From the NCBI GenBank assembly GCA_033030425.1, contig JAUFSD010000001.1, positions 1,116,001 through 1,180,000 on the forward strand: 64,000 nt of DNA. The letters run 5' to 3'. Under the pieces are notes generated by a model that was not told the DNA's origin, ran no database searches, and worked only from the letters and a program-made list of their open reading frames with translations. Positions 1-11,819 of this stretch are shown piece after piece (position 1 is the first letter of the stretch; the number at the start of each line of letters is the position of its first letter). The stretch is from Verpa conica (taxonomy: Eukaryota > Ascomycota > Pezizomycetes > Pezizales > Morchellaceae). The position numbers and the translations under genes are program-made.

Positions 1-3
1 GCG

Positions 4-1817
4 TTGGATAATCCAGAGGTTGTGGCAAAGTTTTCCGAGGAAGAGCAAGCGGTTGCGACGATATTGTACAAAGACTTTGAAAAGAGTGGTATAAATCTAC
101 CGGCGGGGGCAAGAAGAAAGTTCGTAGAGCTATCAAATACGATTGCCGAATTAGGACCACAATTTGTCAACGAAATGGCCCCGGAAAAGTTTTACCTACA
201 GTTCGATTCCTCACGCCTAAGAGGAATGGATCCAATGGTTGTTAGAGAGCTTACTCAACGAGGGAGAGTTACACTGCCAACGATTGGGATGCCTGCAAAT
301 CATGCAATCAGATCTGTCGAGGACGAGCAAGTGAGGAGGGAGCTATATGTGGCTAGCCATACCAGCAGTACCAAGCAGATTAATATATTAGAAGAACTCT
401 TAAGAAAACGGGCAGAGTTGGCAAACCTAGTTGGGCGTAAGAGCTATGCAGAGGCTGCACTTGCGGACAAGATGGCATCCTCACCAGGTTCGTGAGGTTC
501 CGTACCATTTTTGCATCTTCTAATTGAATCTTACTGATACTGGCTGGTGACTTTTTAGAAGCAGTGACAAAGTTTTTAAACGCTCTTGCAGATGCCAATC
601 GCCCCGCTGCCCAGACCGAACTTGATAGCCTCACCCTTCTAAAAAAACAGGCCGGTGAATCCCTTCCCCTCCAACCATGGGACAAGGACCTCTACACCAC
701 AAAAATGATGCACGCTATGCGCTCCCGTCGTCGTGGCTCTGATATACTGTCATCCTATTTTTCCCTAGGCACCGTAATGCAGGGACTTTCCCGCCTCTTT
801 AGCCGCCTCTACGGGGTCCGCTTCGTTCCCCGAGAGACCTCACCCGGGGAAACTTGGAACAACGATGTCCGCCGCCTTGACGTAATCGACGAAACAGATG
901 GTCATATTGCAGTCGTCTACTGCGATCTCTTTGAGCGAGAAGGCAAGAACCCGAATCCAGCCCACTTTACTGTCCGCTGCTCCCGAAAAATCGAGGATGA
1001 AGAATACCTTGAAGAAGCACTCGAAGGCGAGCGAGAAGACGATGGGATGGCTTCCATCCGTCGCCCTGATGGATCACTCTACCAGCTTCCCACAATCGCC
1101 CTCATCTGTGACTTTTCGAGAGGTAGCCCGGCACTACTGAACTTCCGAGAGGTACAGACCCTCTTCCATGAGATGGGACACGCAGTACACTCGATGCTTG
1201 GCCGAACTGCCCTCCACAACGTTGCCGGGACACGTTGTGCAACGGACTGGGCAGAGCTTCCAAGTGTACTTATGGAGCACTTTGCGAAGGCTCCTGAGGT
1301 CCTTGGATTATTTGCGCGTCATTATGAAACTGATGAGCCACTTCCTATGTATCTCGTCACTGAACGTCTGAAACAAGAATCACTCTTAGAGGCTACCGAA
1401 ACCCGTACTCAGATCCTCCTCTCACTCCTGGACCAACGGTACCATTCATCTCTACCCCTCGAGCATGGTTTCAACTCGACAGATATTTACCATGACATTG
1501 AAGTAAAATACGGGCTTCTTCCACCAACAAAAGGGACATCCTGGCAGGGGTTTTTCGGCCATCTATTTGGTTATGGAGCTACTTATTATGCATATCTGTT
1601 TGACCGGGCAATAGCGGCAAAAGTATGGAAGGATGTATTTGAGCGGGATCCGCTAAGGAGGGATGCGGGGGAGCGGTATAAAGAAGAAGTACTTAGATGG
1701 GGTGGAGGGAGAAGCGGTTGGAAGTGTCTTTCAGGGGTATTACGGAAGGAAGAGTTGGAGGATGGCGGGGAGAAAGCGATGGTTGAGGTGGGGGAGTGGG
1801 GGAGTGAGTTGAAATAA
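4..1817 (+). CDS. OCT1: Mitochondrial intermediate peptidase (M3 zinc metallopeptidase), 3' part, two exons
   Basis: Exons 4-487 and 559-1817 are joined by a 71-nt intron (488-558), which restores the family motif KMASSPEAV...FL across the junction. The protein is a thimet-oligopeptidase-type metallopeptidase. The zinc site HEMGH is at 1167-1181 in the context LFHEMGHAVHSM, followed by WAELPS..MEHF, which supplies the third zinc ligand in this family. The C-terminal YYAYLFDRAIAAKVWKD and RWGGGR segments are typical of Oct1/MIP, which removes octapeptides from imported precursors in the mitochondrial matrix. The window begins inside the gene, so the presequence and the N-terminal part lie upstream. 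The length in the window is about 581 residues. A cytosolic M3 oligopeptidase is the alternative, but the WGGGR ending favours Oct1. Confidence 0.9.
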
Positions 1818-3468
1818 TAGATATCTTTATAGAGGTGTAAATTATATATTTATTGCATTTTATCTATTGTTTGTGGGGCATCTCTGCAGGCACTGTCAGG
1901 TTTTATGTAGATGTAGTATGTTTATAAGCTGATATAGTACATGGTACATTGTATTGTTATATTTATTGTACTTGGTCTAGTTGGTGGTTATTAACGCCTG
2001 GGTAAGCTCAGGTAAATTGCGTTTCTTAGTACCACCCCTATAGTATGTGGCGTGGCTTAGGTACTGCATAAATCCAGAAATGTCCCGGTGATTAAGGTGA
2101 TTCTAGCTCAAGCCTACGTAGGTAGCCAGCGATCTATTCCAAACCGGTCACTTAACCAGGCTAAAACGAAACAAATGGCTTAGCTACTCGAGGCAGGTAA
2201 AGAAGGGCACGAAAATAGGGACATCAAGACATACCTAGGTACTCACAACGTGTAATATAAACCCTGTGTGGCTTCTAACCTACTTGAATTTGTTGACTAA
2301 TTCCATGTATATAATTACAGTTATATATGCTTTTGTAGTGCCGGAATATTCCAAAGAGTGTAAAGTTGGTTGCATTACAAAATCCTCACCAAAACTAAAG
2401 ATTTAGAAGTACCTTTGTACTTGGTCAATAATTTTTGGGCACAGTAAAGTCAAATGAGTCTAGAGGAATTACTAGAAGAATAAAAAAATCCTATAAAGTA
2501 GAGAATTTATTAGACATCTTCCTCTTACATGGCTGTTTGTGTGTGTTTGCTATATATATAGTATCGCAACCACAACCCAACGACTTAATTACAGCACAAG
2601 TATATGTGCCTAATTCTGCCCGTGAGTACTACTACCAGGCACAAGTTATCAGTTTTTATTTACTCACTTTCGCTATGAACCTGCTAGAAGCTCATGGGGC
2701 TTGAGAAAATTTTAGATTGATATAAAATTCCAATGCTCCATTTTTAACCAGAACGAGTGACCCCACATGACCCATATGATAAATTCGAGTGATGTTCCGT
2801 GATTGAGAACACTTACAGCCGCCTAATAGATTACCGAACCCCAACAGCGTAGTTGCCTAGAAATTAGTAGTAAATAATTAAAAGCAGACAAAGTAATGTA
2901 GTTTTTAAGTGTTGCCAAATGGCTAAGGGTGGAGCTTGTTAGACACGGGTTTACCCTCAGGCGGTTTTTGGGGATGGGTTTCACTTTTTATACGTTATAT
3001 GGCTTGATACATCTGTATCAAAAATAAACCCTCCCATCCAGTTAATCCTGAAATTTACTTGTCCCATAAACCCGCATATAAAGCCCAATTTAAAGACACC
3101 AGAATCAAAACAAATCGATGGACCCAAGCAAAATACAAATCACCTCCCACAGGTATGTTCATGCCACAAGAAAAAAACCAAAAGAAAAGCTAACGGAAAC
3201 ATCAAAAAAAGCAAGTAAAACAGAAAAATTAGATCTGGTTCGCATCTAATTGACTTTTTCTCCACCCTGCACTCTCACCAATCTTCTTTTTTCTTTCATA
3301 AAAACCCATCTAACCACTTAGAGTATATAGAATAAAACGAGTTCCAGTAAATATTTTGCTTAGAAATAGCCTTCTTCGTTATCGTATCGCCGACCACATG
3401 CAGTCTCCCAATGCAATCTATACAGGTTACACTTTTAAACTCCAAACAAAACACATAACCCTAGTACA
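1818..3468. other. Intergenic, no gene recognised
   Basis: The stretch lies between the stops of two convergent genes, so it contains two 3' regions. It is A+T-rich. An 89-codon open frame at 2435-2704 has no start consensus, no recognisable domain and low-complexity composition, and is probably chance. Confidence 0.5.
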
Positions 3469-5781
3469 CTACATGCCGCCAACTGGCCTATGCACCCCCC
3501 CTCCACCATTTCCATACCCTCTCCCAAATGTCGTGCCTCCACCTCCCCAAGGCTGCTGTTGGTGCGCTTGATACGGTAGCCCCCCAAATGGCGGGGCGCT
3601 TCTATCAAAACTTTGCATACCTGGTTGTGACCTCGTCACATTCATCGGGACCCCTGCTGGGGGAGGGTTCCACCCGAACCCCTGTTGTGGAAAACGGAGT
3701 TGGGTTATGTTATTGTTATTGACAGCATAGTTAGAGGGAGAATTGTAAGGATGCCTATTCCCAGATGCAGGGATAGGAGGTGTGGGGTGATGGGGAGTGG
3801 AGTGGAGCGATTGTTGTGGAATGAAGCGGGGAGGGTTGGTAAATGAAGGATTGATCATTGAGTTATGTTGTTGAGGATGACCTGATGGGTTAAAGTGGAC
3901 TGACTGGTCGTAGAAAGCGTTACGCTGCTGTGGTTGTTGCTGACTTTGTTGATGGTGTTGATGGTTATGTTGAGGTGGTTGTTGTTGAGGGTACCCAAGA
4001 TGGTTTATATTTACTGGGCTTTGAGCATTGAACCTATCGTTTGGGGTTTGGGCCTGTCGATTGAGCGTTACAGGCATGTAAGGCTGTTGTGTGAAGTTGC
4101 CATTAGGGTGATTGAAACCAGGATTAAAACTAGGAGTATTTGGGTTGGGGCGTGTTGTAACTGAAATATGTGAGCTGCCCTGGAATTGTAGTCCTGGGTC
4201 CTCATACTGAGGGTAGTAATGCGGGTTAACCGCGGGAGGCGGGGGGGATAATATGGGAAAGAACTGGGAGCGACCCGAAAAATCGTCTGGTTGCTCTTGC
4301 CTCATCTGCTTGTCGTTTACTTTGGTAGGTGGGGGTGTCTCGGGGGGCGATATGACAAAGTCTTTGAATATACGCTCCCGAGCAGCCTTGTAAGCTTCCT
4401 CTCTCTCCTCTCTATTAAATTTTCGTGCCGAAGTATCTCCAGGCAATGCCTCGGAGTGGGGCCTCCTGAGCGTACTCGAGTTTCTATGCTCGGGGGCGGT
4501 GGATCCACTGTCGCAACGTGTCCGCTGCATGATTTTCATGGGTGGGGCGGATCCATTGGTTGCTGAATTTTGCTGAAGAGCTGCATTCGGCTTGTCTCCC
4601 AATCGTACAGGAGGACTACAGAATCTAGGTAAATAAATTGTTCATAGAACTTAGTTTTGAAAGGGTACATACATTCTGGCATGTTGGCCTCTATAAAATC
4701 TGACACTAGCGCCGGTGGCATCCGCAACATGCGTAAGTCTGTAATACTCAGCCATCTTATGGGCAAGTAGACGCTGATACGCATTTATTGGAGGTAGGTC
4801 AAAAACCTCGCAGCTGAATATTTGATTAGGTTTAGTTTTTCTTTCTTTTCACGCATGACCAAGCTGAACGTACATATTCTCTTGGATGAAGCTGATGACA
4901 TCCTTCTCTAGCTTTATCACAAATAGGCGGTCACGGGGGGTTTCTAGAGCGTTTAAAAGTCGCTCATCGGGCTCGTCGATCAACATAGGCACTACCGGCT
5001 TGAGTTGATCGGCAAAAGGCTCTGGGGACTGGGACTGCGAGGACACAACTATTACTGGCGAGGAATCTGCGCTATCAGATACCACAGAGCTATGTTCACT
5101 GTTGCGTGATATAAGTCTTATGGGGGCAGAGCTCTCTGGCTGGATGGGAGCTGTGTCTTGTGACTGGGAGCTTGTCAGAAACAGGCTCTCCATCCCCGGT
5201 ATCCCCAGAACAGATGCACCCGCAGTTGCCGGTTCAGTAGGCCCTCCTTGAGAGTTCATCAGAACTACTTCGGGGGATTTATACGCATCCGAGGGGCCGT
5301 TCTGGGGGAGCCGTTCTCCATTCAGGGTGGTATGACTTGTTCCTAAATTTAGGCTTTCTAGGGATTCCTGAACCAGGGGCATATCCTCGGGACAGGAGCG
5401 AGACTGTAACGCGCCTTGCTCGAGAGGGGTTGAGATAGGGTAGACATTGTCTGAGATTGTTGAAGAAATAAGACTGTTTTGATTACTATCGATGGTGATT
5501 TCAGCGCTAGTGTTCACAGGTATGGGAGGATCCACTTGGGACTCTTTCACATCCATAGGCTGTAAACGAGAGGAGGCTGTTAGCACGGAGCTGGGAGGCC
5601 AACAAAGTGAAAAGTAGGAGGGGGGGCTCACCTCAAGACCAGTGATAGGAGTGGTAACGGGTGTGATAACAGCAGTAGTTGCTGTTGCTGTGGTAATGGC
5701 TGTGGCGGTGGTAGTTGTAGTGGTTGTGGTTGTAGAAGCTGAAAGAGCAGGAACGGGTGATGAACTAGACATCTCCGCCAA
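3469..5781 (-). CDS. R3H-SUZ domain RNA-binding protein, three or four exons
   Basis: Exons on the minus strand are 5781-4853, 4813-4673 and 4624-3469. The 39-nt and 48-nt introns are inferred from frame and GT/AG, and give 741 residues. A Ser/Thr-rich N-terminal half leads to an R3H domain split by intron 1 (VIKLEKDVISFIQEN, then DLPPINAYQRLLAHKMAEYY). A SUZ-type segment follows (MKIMQR, then FNREEREEAYKAARERIF), and then a long Gln/Asn/Pro/His-rich tail. R3H binds single-stranded nucleic acid and SUZ is found in mRNA-binding proteins of the encore/ARPP21 kind, so a cytoplasmic mRNA-binding role is likely. A further in-frame 72-nt intron (5631-5560: GTGAGC, a CTAAC branch, TTTACAG) is possible and would shorten the protein by 24 residues. 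The 39-nt intron is unusually short. Confidence 0.85.
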
Positions 5782-6477
5782 AAGCTAAACAGCAAGGAAA
5801 GAACAAAAGACAAGAACTAAACCAAGAAAGCTCAAAAGGAAGTTGATGGAAATTGCGATGCTCCCGAGACATGCTCCAACGGACAAGCTGACATTTGCGA
5901 AAGACCGAAGCAAAGTGGGGTGTAGTAGTAGTAGTCGGGGAAGAGAGGTCCAGACGAGGAAAGAAGGCGACGAAGCCTGGGAAGGGAGCCGGGTTTTAAG
6001 AGCGAAGGGATAGTGAGTACATGTAATAAATCCTTTTTTGTGACGGATTTCGCTTCCTATTTTTAATAATTTAGGGAAAGAAAGAAAGAGAAATCTTTCT
6101 TCAAGGAAAATGGCCGACTTGGGGAGTAGCGAACTCAGCAGAAGGAGAAAGAGAAAAAGATGAAAGTGCTGCCTGGCTGCCAAAACTTTGTTGTCCGAAG
6201 GCGATTAGAGGGCTTGGCAACCACCACAAAATAGATGATTGGGTAGCCGGAAATCTAATAGGATCTGATTAATCAGCGGGGGGCACACGAACACAAGAAT
6301 ACACGAATGCGCTGTGTGGGTAGTCCCAGGGCAAAGAGAAGAAAAGAGTCTACATATACTATCTATCTATACAGCATTTTTCTGTCCTCCGCTTGCCCCG
6401 ACGAATACAAAGGGTTGAACGAGCCAATTGACACATACAGCCGTGTTAAAAAAGGCTTGGCATATCAGCAGTATGTA
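5782..6477. other. Upstream region of the R3H-SUZ gene, no gene recognised
   Basis: The region probably holds the promoter and 5' UTR of the minus-strand R3H-SUZ gene. Pyrimidine-rich stretches on that strand (5785-6180) give an open frame of low complexity that I do not accept as a gene. Confidence 0.4.
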
Positions 6478-6907
6478 CAAGGCTCTAGCATAAAGTGACC
6501 GAACGGTAGGGGTCTGCATGCAGTACGGGGCAGCATACAGACGGCGGAAATAATGAACAGTTGTAATGGCAATTCTCTAGCAAGACATGCTGATCTTTGG
6601 CCACAAGTGGCACAGTGACTCTGCCTCAGCGGCCAAGTCACTTAACCACCTGAAGCATAATGACAATTATGGGTGGAAACTGTGCTCCTTTTCCCCCTAG
6701 GTATTTACCAAGCAGTATTAGACCCTCTGTGATTATGTTGCATACTTTTTTCCTACATTCTTTCTTAGTTAAATAGTAGAGTAGGACTGGGCTGTAGAAG
6801 GACTTTGTTAATTCGTCCCTCCTGATGTTTAGTGGTGGATCATGATCACCCTCGCCTGTCTCTTAGGTAGACCCATGCCCGTTCGGTCACTTTATGCCAG
6901 AGCCTTG
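6478..6907. mobile_element. MITE with 29-bp TIRs and TA target duplication
   Basis: The element begins CAAGGCTCTAGCATAAAGTG (6478-6506 is the full arm). It ends with the inverted complement at 6879-6907, matching at 28 of 29 positions. It is flanked on both sides by TA (6476-6477 and 6908-6909). At 430 bp and with no open frame of note it is a non-autonomous element. The TA duplication fits the Tc1/mariner superfamily, which includes pogo and Fot1. The interior is not obviously repetitive. Confidence 0.85.
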
Positions 6908-7200
6908 TACAAGGGAGGAAATACGAATAGATCAACCTAAAATCTTGCAATAAAAGCAGTTACAGGAATACAACATGCTGGATTTTATATACCTGTTTGT
7001 ACGACCTCTAGAAGTTACCCTGGTAGACTGTGATCACGCAGCTCGCAGCCCCTTACTAGGCATATGGGGTCTACGACTTTCCAACGTGACTTACATCACC
7101 GCAGAGGAAACAAGCAATGTACTGATACTACATCCATAACAAATACCACATACGTACCTGATATACACATACGCATACACACTGCACACTGCACACTACA

Positions 7201-7246
7201 CACTCATACTCATACTCATACTCATACTCATACTCATACTCATACC
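7201..7246. repeat. Hexanucleotide microsatellite (ACTCAT)n
   Basis: About seven uninterrupted copies of a 6-bp unit, CATACT on the plus strand, lie upstream of the zinc-knuckle gene. They are preceded by related CACACTGCACACT sequence. Confidence 0.9.
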
Positions 7247-7400
7247 ACCGTTCTATCTTCACTCACGTCTTCTTCCTCATACCCCCCTTCCTCATCCTTC
7301 CCATCTTCACCACTCATAACTAAAACCATAATTACCGCGGTCATCGTCACCATCCTCTTCATCCTCATCCCTCCTCACCCCCTCTTCCTCCACTCCAGAA

Positions 7401-8342
7401 ATGAATCGTTCGAGAGGCCCTTTCGCTCCCTCTGCCGCGTCATCTCGCGCTTCTGCTTCTACCAAGTGCCAGAAATGCCTTAAGCTTGGTATTTAAACTT
7501 ACAGCTCTCGTTTCCGTCATCTTGCACTCACAATAGGCTGCCTACTGACCAACTTTACAATAGGCCACTATAGTTTCGAATGCAAAGCTGCAACTACTGA
7601 ACGCCCATATATCTCCCGTCCCTCACGCACCCAACAGCTACTAAATCCCTCGCTACGCCCAGCGCTTTCCGACTCTACTCCCCCCCCCGATGCCGTCACA
7701 CCCAAGAAAAAAGGAACAGCAGACGAAATACTAAAAGCAAGGCAAAAGGAAAGGGAGAGGGATCGTGCTCTCGACCGAGGCGATCGTGGTCGTAAGAGGC
7801 GACGAGATAGGTAGGTGTCATTTTTTAATCTTCCATCATGCACATCATGGACATCATCCCTAACATTCTCCCTCCACTCTAGCCCATCACCTCCAGCCGC
7901 ATCACGCACTCGTTCAGTCTCAACAGGGTCATCCTCTTCCTACTCTAGCATCTCCTCGGGGCGCTCCCTCACACCACAAAACTATTCCCAAGACCGCGCA
8001 TTAGTCCTTAGTTCTCCGAGAACCCGCCGTCACAGCAGCTCCTATGCTCCAGACCACCATGACCGTTCTGTCCGCCGGAAATATCGTGATTCTCCGTCTC
8101 CTGGGCGAAGGGGCCGTAAAATGAGCCCCACGGATTTTTCTAAGAAGACGAGAAGTCCCTCGCCGAGAAGGACGAGACGGAGGTCGTTCACACCAAAGGG
8201 GAGGATGTCTATTTCGCCAGCAAAAATATGGAATGGCAGTGGTGCCTCTCCTAGGAGAACGAGTCCACCTAGGGAGAGAAGCCTAAGTCCGTTTACGAGG
8301 AGAAAACTTCTAACGGAGCAGATGCAGAGAGGGCCAGGATAA
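7401..8342 (+). CDS. Zinc-knuckle RS-rich protein (ZCCHC10-like), three exons
   Basis: Exons 7401-7488, 7564-7810 and 7883-8342 give 264 residues. The first splice junction falls inside the CCHC zinc knuckle: CQKCLKLG is encoded by exon 1 and completed by HYSFEC in exon 2 (CX2CX4HX4C). A basic segment follows (KARQKERERDRALDRGDRGRKRRRDR), then a long arginine/serine-rich tail with many SP and RS dipeptides. This layout, with a single knuckle near the N terminus and an RS tail, is that of ZCCHC10-type nuclear proteins. A role in pre-mRNA processing is inferred only from composition. The first intron has two possible acceptors (near 7535 and at 7563); only the second gives the knuckle. Confidence 0.85.
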
Positions 8343-8628
8343 GCATGGCCTATCTATAGAAAGTTCCCTTTTATTTTATGTTTTGGCTACATGTCATTTC
8401 CCCTATGATGTTGGCTATAACATCATTATTGTAGTCTTTCAATTAGTTTCAGTTATGCGCTTCCGTTTCAGCGCAACGCACATTATTGTACATTACTACC
8501 ACTTATCCCCACTGCCCCTCGGAATCATCACTGTAATTTTACATGCATAAAAGAAAGAAAGGATAAAAGGATAAAAAAGATAACATTCCCTTGGCAATAA
8601 TCACTCGACATTCCAACCATATTCACAA

Positions 8629-9243
8629 TCATAACTCCTCGCTATCAGCATCCCCCTCCTCCACCTCCCTTTCCTTTTCTGCATTCCTTTCCCTCTCCAT
8701 AACTATCGCCCCTAAGTTCCCTTCCACTCCAACTGCCTCATCTCCATCCTCCTTACTCTTGCCTTTCTTCGCCTCCTCAATCCTTGCCCGAATAATCTTT
8801 GCAATTGCTACGTCTGTCTTCGCGTTCAGTCGTTCAAGCTTCTTGTCAGCATCCCGCTTTAAATCCCAATTCGGTTTTTTCGGTTGTAGGCTGAAAAGGT
8901 CGATAGCTTTATCGTTTTTTTCATTCGCTAGTTGCTGTTCTTTTGTTCGCGTGACAATTTCAGTGGCAAGGGCTTCGAGAGTGTCAACACCTTCTGTGGG
9001 GGCTTGTACAAACCCCATCTTTGGCGCGCGGGATTCTATATCATAGTTGCGACCGGAGAGAAGGTGGGATGTATCTTTTTCGCTCGGAGGTGAAGGTGTA
9101 CTGGAAGAAGGGGGAGCGTCGGGGATGATTGTGTCGGTGTCTGCGGTGGAGGAGGAGGGTTGTTTACGTTTTAAAGACTTGAGTTGGGCGAGGCGCTCTT
9201 TGCGTGCAGAAGCAGCAGCATCGAGTGAGGCTATTGATGACAT
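8629..9243 (-). CDS. cwf18: Cwf18/CCDC12-family pre-mRNA splicing factor
   Basis: A single exon encodes 204 residues. The N-terminal coiled coil (AAASARKERLAQLKSLKRK) is followed by a disordered Ser/Pro stretch. The conserved cwf18 core comes next: LSGRNYDIESRAPKMGF, then VDTLEALATEIV, and FSLQPKKPNWDLKRD with a helical KLERLNAKTDVAIAKIIRARI. Cwf18 (human CCDC12) belongs to the Prp19/Cdc5-associated spliceosome. The C terminus is acidic. Its start at 9243 lies close to the opposite-strand PPR gene, so the two may share a promoter region. Confidence 0.9.
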   Translation of the reverse strand: MSSIASLDAAASARKERLAQLKSLKRKQPSSSTADTDTIIPDAPPSSSTPSPPSEKDTSHLLSGRNYDIESRAPKMGFVQAPTEGVDTLEALATEIVTRTKEQQLANEKNDKAIDLFSLQPKKPNWDLKRDADKKLERLNAKTDVAIAKIIRARIEEAKKGKSKEDGDEAVGVEGNLGAIVMERERNAEKEREVEEGDADSEEL

Positions 9244-9418
9244 TTTTTGTGAAATTTATTCTTCTAAGGGGAGGCAGAAGCTTTAGATCTCGAGGTTGAG
9301 AAGCTCTAGCCTGCGGAGTGAGGCTCACGCACGTCAGTACTTTTGAGACCGGGTAACCTGGAAATTCTTTAGCTGAGAGGAAAAGAAAAGGAAAGGGACT
9401 CCACACAGTGAAACGGGT

Positions 9419-9616
9419 ATGAAGGCATCTCTCCTCCTGTTGAATAATGCGTCAATGCCGCTGGGTTTTCGCGCATTTTCGACTCGGCGGTCAATACTAG
9501 TCCTACCGTTCCTTGTACCAGGTTGGTCCTGGAGCCCGATAGGGGTGGGGATTCGGGTTAGGAACACCTCAGTTCAAGGTGAATATATTCAAATTCGAGA
9601 ATCTTGGAGAATTGAG
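9419..9616 (+). other. Possible first exon encoding a mitochondrial presequence
   Basis: This open frame begins with an Ala/Leu/Ser/Arg-rich segment without acidic residues (MKASLLLLNNASMPLGFRAF, then STRR), typical of matrix targeting. It sits directly upstream of the PPR gene on the same strand. A donor-like GAG|GTAATT occurs at 9617, but no acceptor in the right phase was found, so the link is tentative. Confidence 0.35.
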
Positions 9617-9828
9617 GTAATTGGGACTAAAGGAAGAAGCAAGGCTAACGAGGTAGGTAAAAAGCCACTTCAAGATCAAATTCAAAATCAAGACGAATTC
9701 AATCAACGTCTCTTATCCCAAAGCCAGTCCTCCGAATAAGGCCAGGGCCGAAGGGTAAGATAGGCAACAAGTACGATAGAACTGCGATCTCCCCTAGACA
9801 CCGCATTAGACTGAGGAATTCAAAACGG

Positions 9829-11583
9829 ATGGTAGTAGATGAGGTGGCTAAAGAGGATAAAGATGAAGAGGGGATGTTGCGTAGTGTATCAGAGTTGTGT
9901 GCAACATACTCAGAAAATAGGCTTCGGAAGATTATACCTCTGCTTCTATCTGATGGCCATAGTTCTAAGGCAATGGCAAAGAGCTGGGCGAAATTGGATC
10001 CGAAGGAACGCCGCCATGGGTTCCTATCTGTTGCAGGATACCTCCTAAGAGAATCTTGTCTGAAATTTTGCGCGAGGCTGATCGAGTGTTGCTGTATCCA
10101 TGATATACACACACCGGGCCCGGAGGATGTTGCATTGGCGATGGAATTTGTGGTTAGGTTGGAGTTCAAGTTGAGTCAGAAGCAGCATAGAAAGAGGGCG
10201 ACACCATTAAAGGAGCGGACTGAGAAGAAAGCTTCGAGGTATATTAGTCTTCTCTTGAAGATGTTACGGATAGACTATGGAGGGCCCCTCCGTGTACGGC
10301 AGGCAACGATTTATAGGCTTCTTCATGGTGCATCTTTGGAGGGGGTTGAGCAACTTTATGATGGTCTTAAAGAAGCCAGGGTGATACTCAGCACAGATAC
10401 TATACTACACTTCATACACCGGTTATCTGGGCCACTCAAGTGGGCCAAAGCGTATTCTATTCTTGAGGGACTCACGCAAGATCGTACAAGGAATCTGAGG
10501 GTGCCACAGGTGTGGAAAGGGTTCCAGACGATGTTCTATAAAGCGACTTTCATTGGTGAGGACGAAAGTAGCAAGGTCATCCAGATGATGCTCAATTGTG
10601 GGATTGGCCCTGGACTCACTTCCTACAACATCCTCATGACCAAGGCTCTTCGTGATGGTGATGAAAAAAGTTTGACTCAAATATTCCGGCAGATGTTCGA
10701 CGCCGGCTTGAAGCCGTCAATGGTCACATACGGTATCCTTCACAATTTCTACAAGAGACAAGGCAAAGAACTAGAGAGAATCAACGTTATCCGAGATGCT
10801 ATGAAGCTCGACAAAAACCTTAACGGAATTATTGCTACCGACATCGTACACGCCAAGATCAAGACCTCCGAACACTACTTTCCGGTCCTGAAGGAATACC
10901 TAAACTATTTCAACCCTATTCCACTTATCTCTCTAGGGATTGCCCCTACAGAGCTCTACAGCTCACGAGGGACTTTGTCGGACAAGCTTGATCCAGGCCA
11001 CATAGTCGTCTCTGCAATGGTCCATGCATTCGTCATGCACGAGCGTGACCCTATGACAGTATGGGTTGCCTACCAACGCTACCGTAAACTCATCGAAACT
11101 AAGGAAAGCGAGTATCGCAAATTTCTTTGTAAAGCCGGTTGCTATATTCCAAATGCATATATGTTTGCTCTCGGACAACACGAGGATACTCTTCGGCATA
11201 CTACGATGATCATGGAGGATATGTTGAAGCTAGATTCACCCGTCCACCCAAACGTCTACTCCTGGTCAATTCTACTGTATGCGATGTCGAGGAACGGAAA
11301 GGTTAAGCAGGCAGAACAAGTGTTAGGCGCGATGAGGAGGAAGGGGATTAATCCAAATGTGGTCTCCTGGACATCACTGTTGACAGGATATGTAAAGTTT
11401 GGAAACCTACGGCGGGCAGGGGATGTATTGAAGAGGATGGGAGAGGATAGGGTGGCGCCGAACAGTAAAACTCTGAATCTATTGGTGGATATTATGGACT
11501 CAGAGGAGCTTGCCAAGGGCATGATGTCAGGTGAGAGGGAAGAGCAAGAGTATGGATCTACGGAGATGACGGGCGGATATTGA
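9829..11583 (+). CDS. Pentatricopeptide repeat protein, probably mitochondrial
   Basis: The frame encodes 584 residues from the ATG at 9829. PPR units are clear: SYNILMTKALRDGDEKSLTQ with QMFDAGLKPSMVTYGIL (about residues 264-302), and near the C terminus NVYSWSILLYAMSRNGKVKQ, then GINPNVVSWTSLLTGYVKFG and RVAPNSKTLNLLVDIM (about 475-560). PPR proteins bind organellar RNA and act in its processing, stability or translation. The true N terminus is uncertain. The same frame is open and basic back to about 9661, and an ATG at 9419 in another frame starts a mitochondrial-presequence-like stretch (GFRAFSTRRSILVLPF), so an upstream exon is likely. I could not place a convincing splice pair. Confidence 0.8.
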   Translation: MVVDEVAKEDKDEEGMLRSVSELCATYSENRLRKIIPLLLSDGHSSKAMAKSWAKLDPKERRHGFLSVAGYLLRESCLKFCARLIECCCIHDIHTPGPEDVALAMEFVVRLEFKLSQKQHRKRATPLKERTEKKASRYISLLLKMLRIDYGGPLRVRQATIYRLLHGASLEGVEQLYDGLKEARVILSTDTILHFIHRLSGPLKWAKAYSILEGLTQDRTRNLRVPQVWKGFQTMFYKATFIGEDESSKVIQMMLNCGIGPGLTSYNILMTKALRDGDEKSLTQIFRQMFDAGLKPSMVTYGILHNFYKRQGKELERINVIRDAMKLDKNLNGIIATDIVHAKIKTSEHYFPVLKEYLNYFNPIPLISLGIAPTELYSSRGTLSDKLDPGHIVVSAMVHAFVMHERDPMTVWVAYQRYRKLIETKESEYRKFLCKAGCYIPNAYMFALGQHEDTLRHTTMIMEDMLKLDSPVHPNVYSWSILLYAMSRNGKVKQAEQVLGAMRRKGINPNVVSWTSLLTGYVKFGNLRRAGDVLKRMGEDRVAPNSKTLNLLVDIMDSEELAKGMMSGEREEQEYGSTEMTGGY

Positions 11584-11819
11584 TAAAATTCTCATGAGGA
11601 ATATGAATGGGGCCAGTAGATACTCAGAGTTGTCGCAAAGGGTGGAACTATAAATCTTTATATATATATGCCTGTAGCATACTTGCTGTAAATAGGATAG
11701 ACTAGACTTAATGCTGTATGGAGTGGAGTTTTGGTCTACTTTAGACTACCCTGCTTTATATCATAGATGAATAATCTCAAATATTTTGTGTATAGGAAAA
11801 TTGAAGTATTGGAACTGTA

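Noticed and set aside
2435..2704. 89-codon frame in the first intergenic region
   Set aside because: Alternative start, hydrophobic low-complexity composition and no motif.
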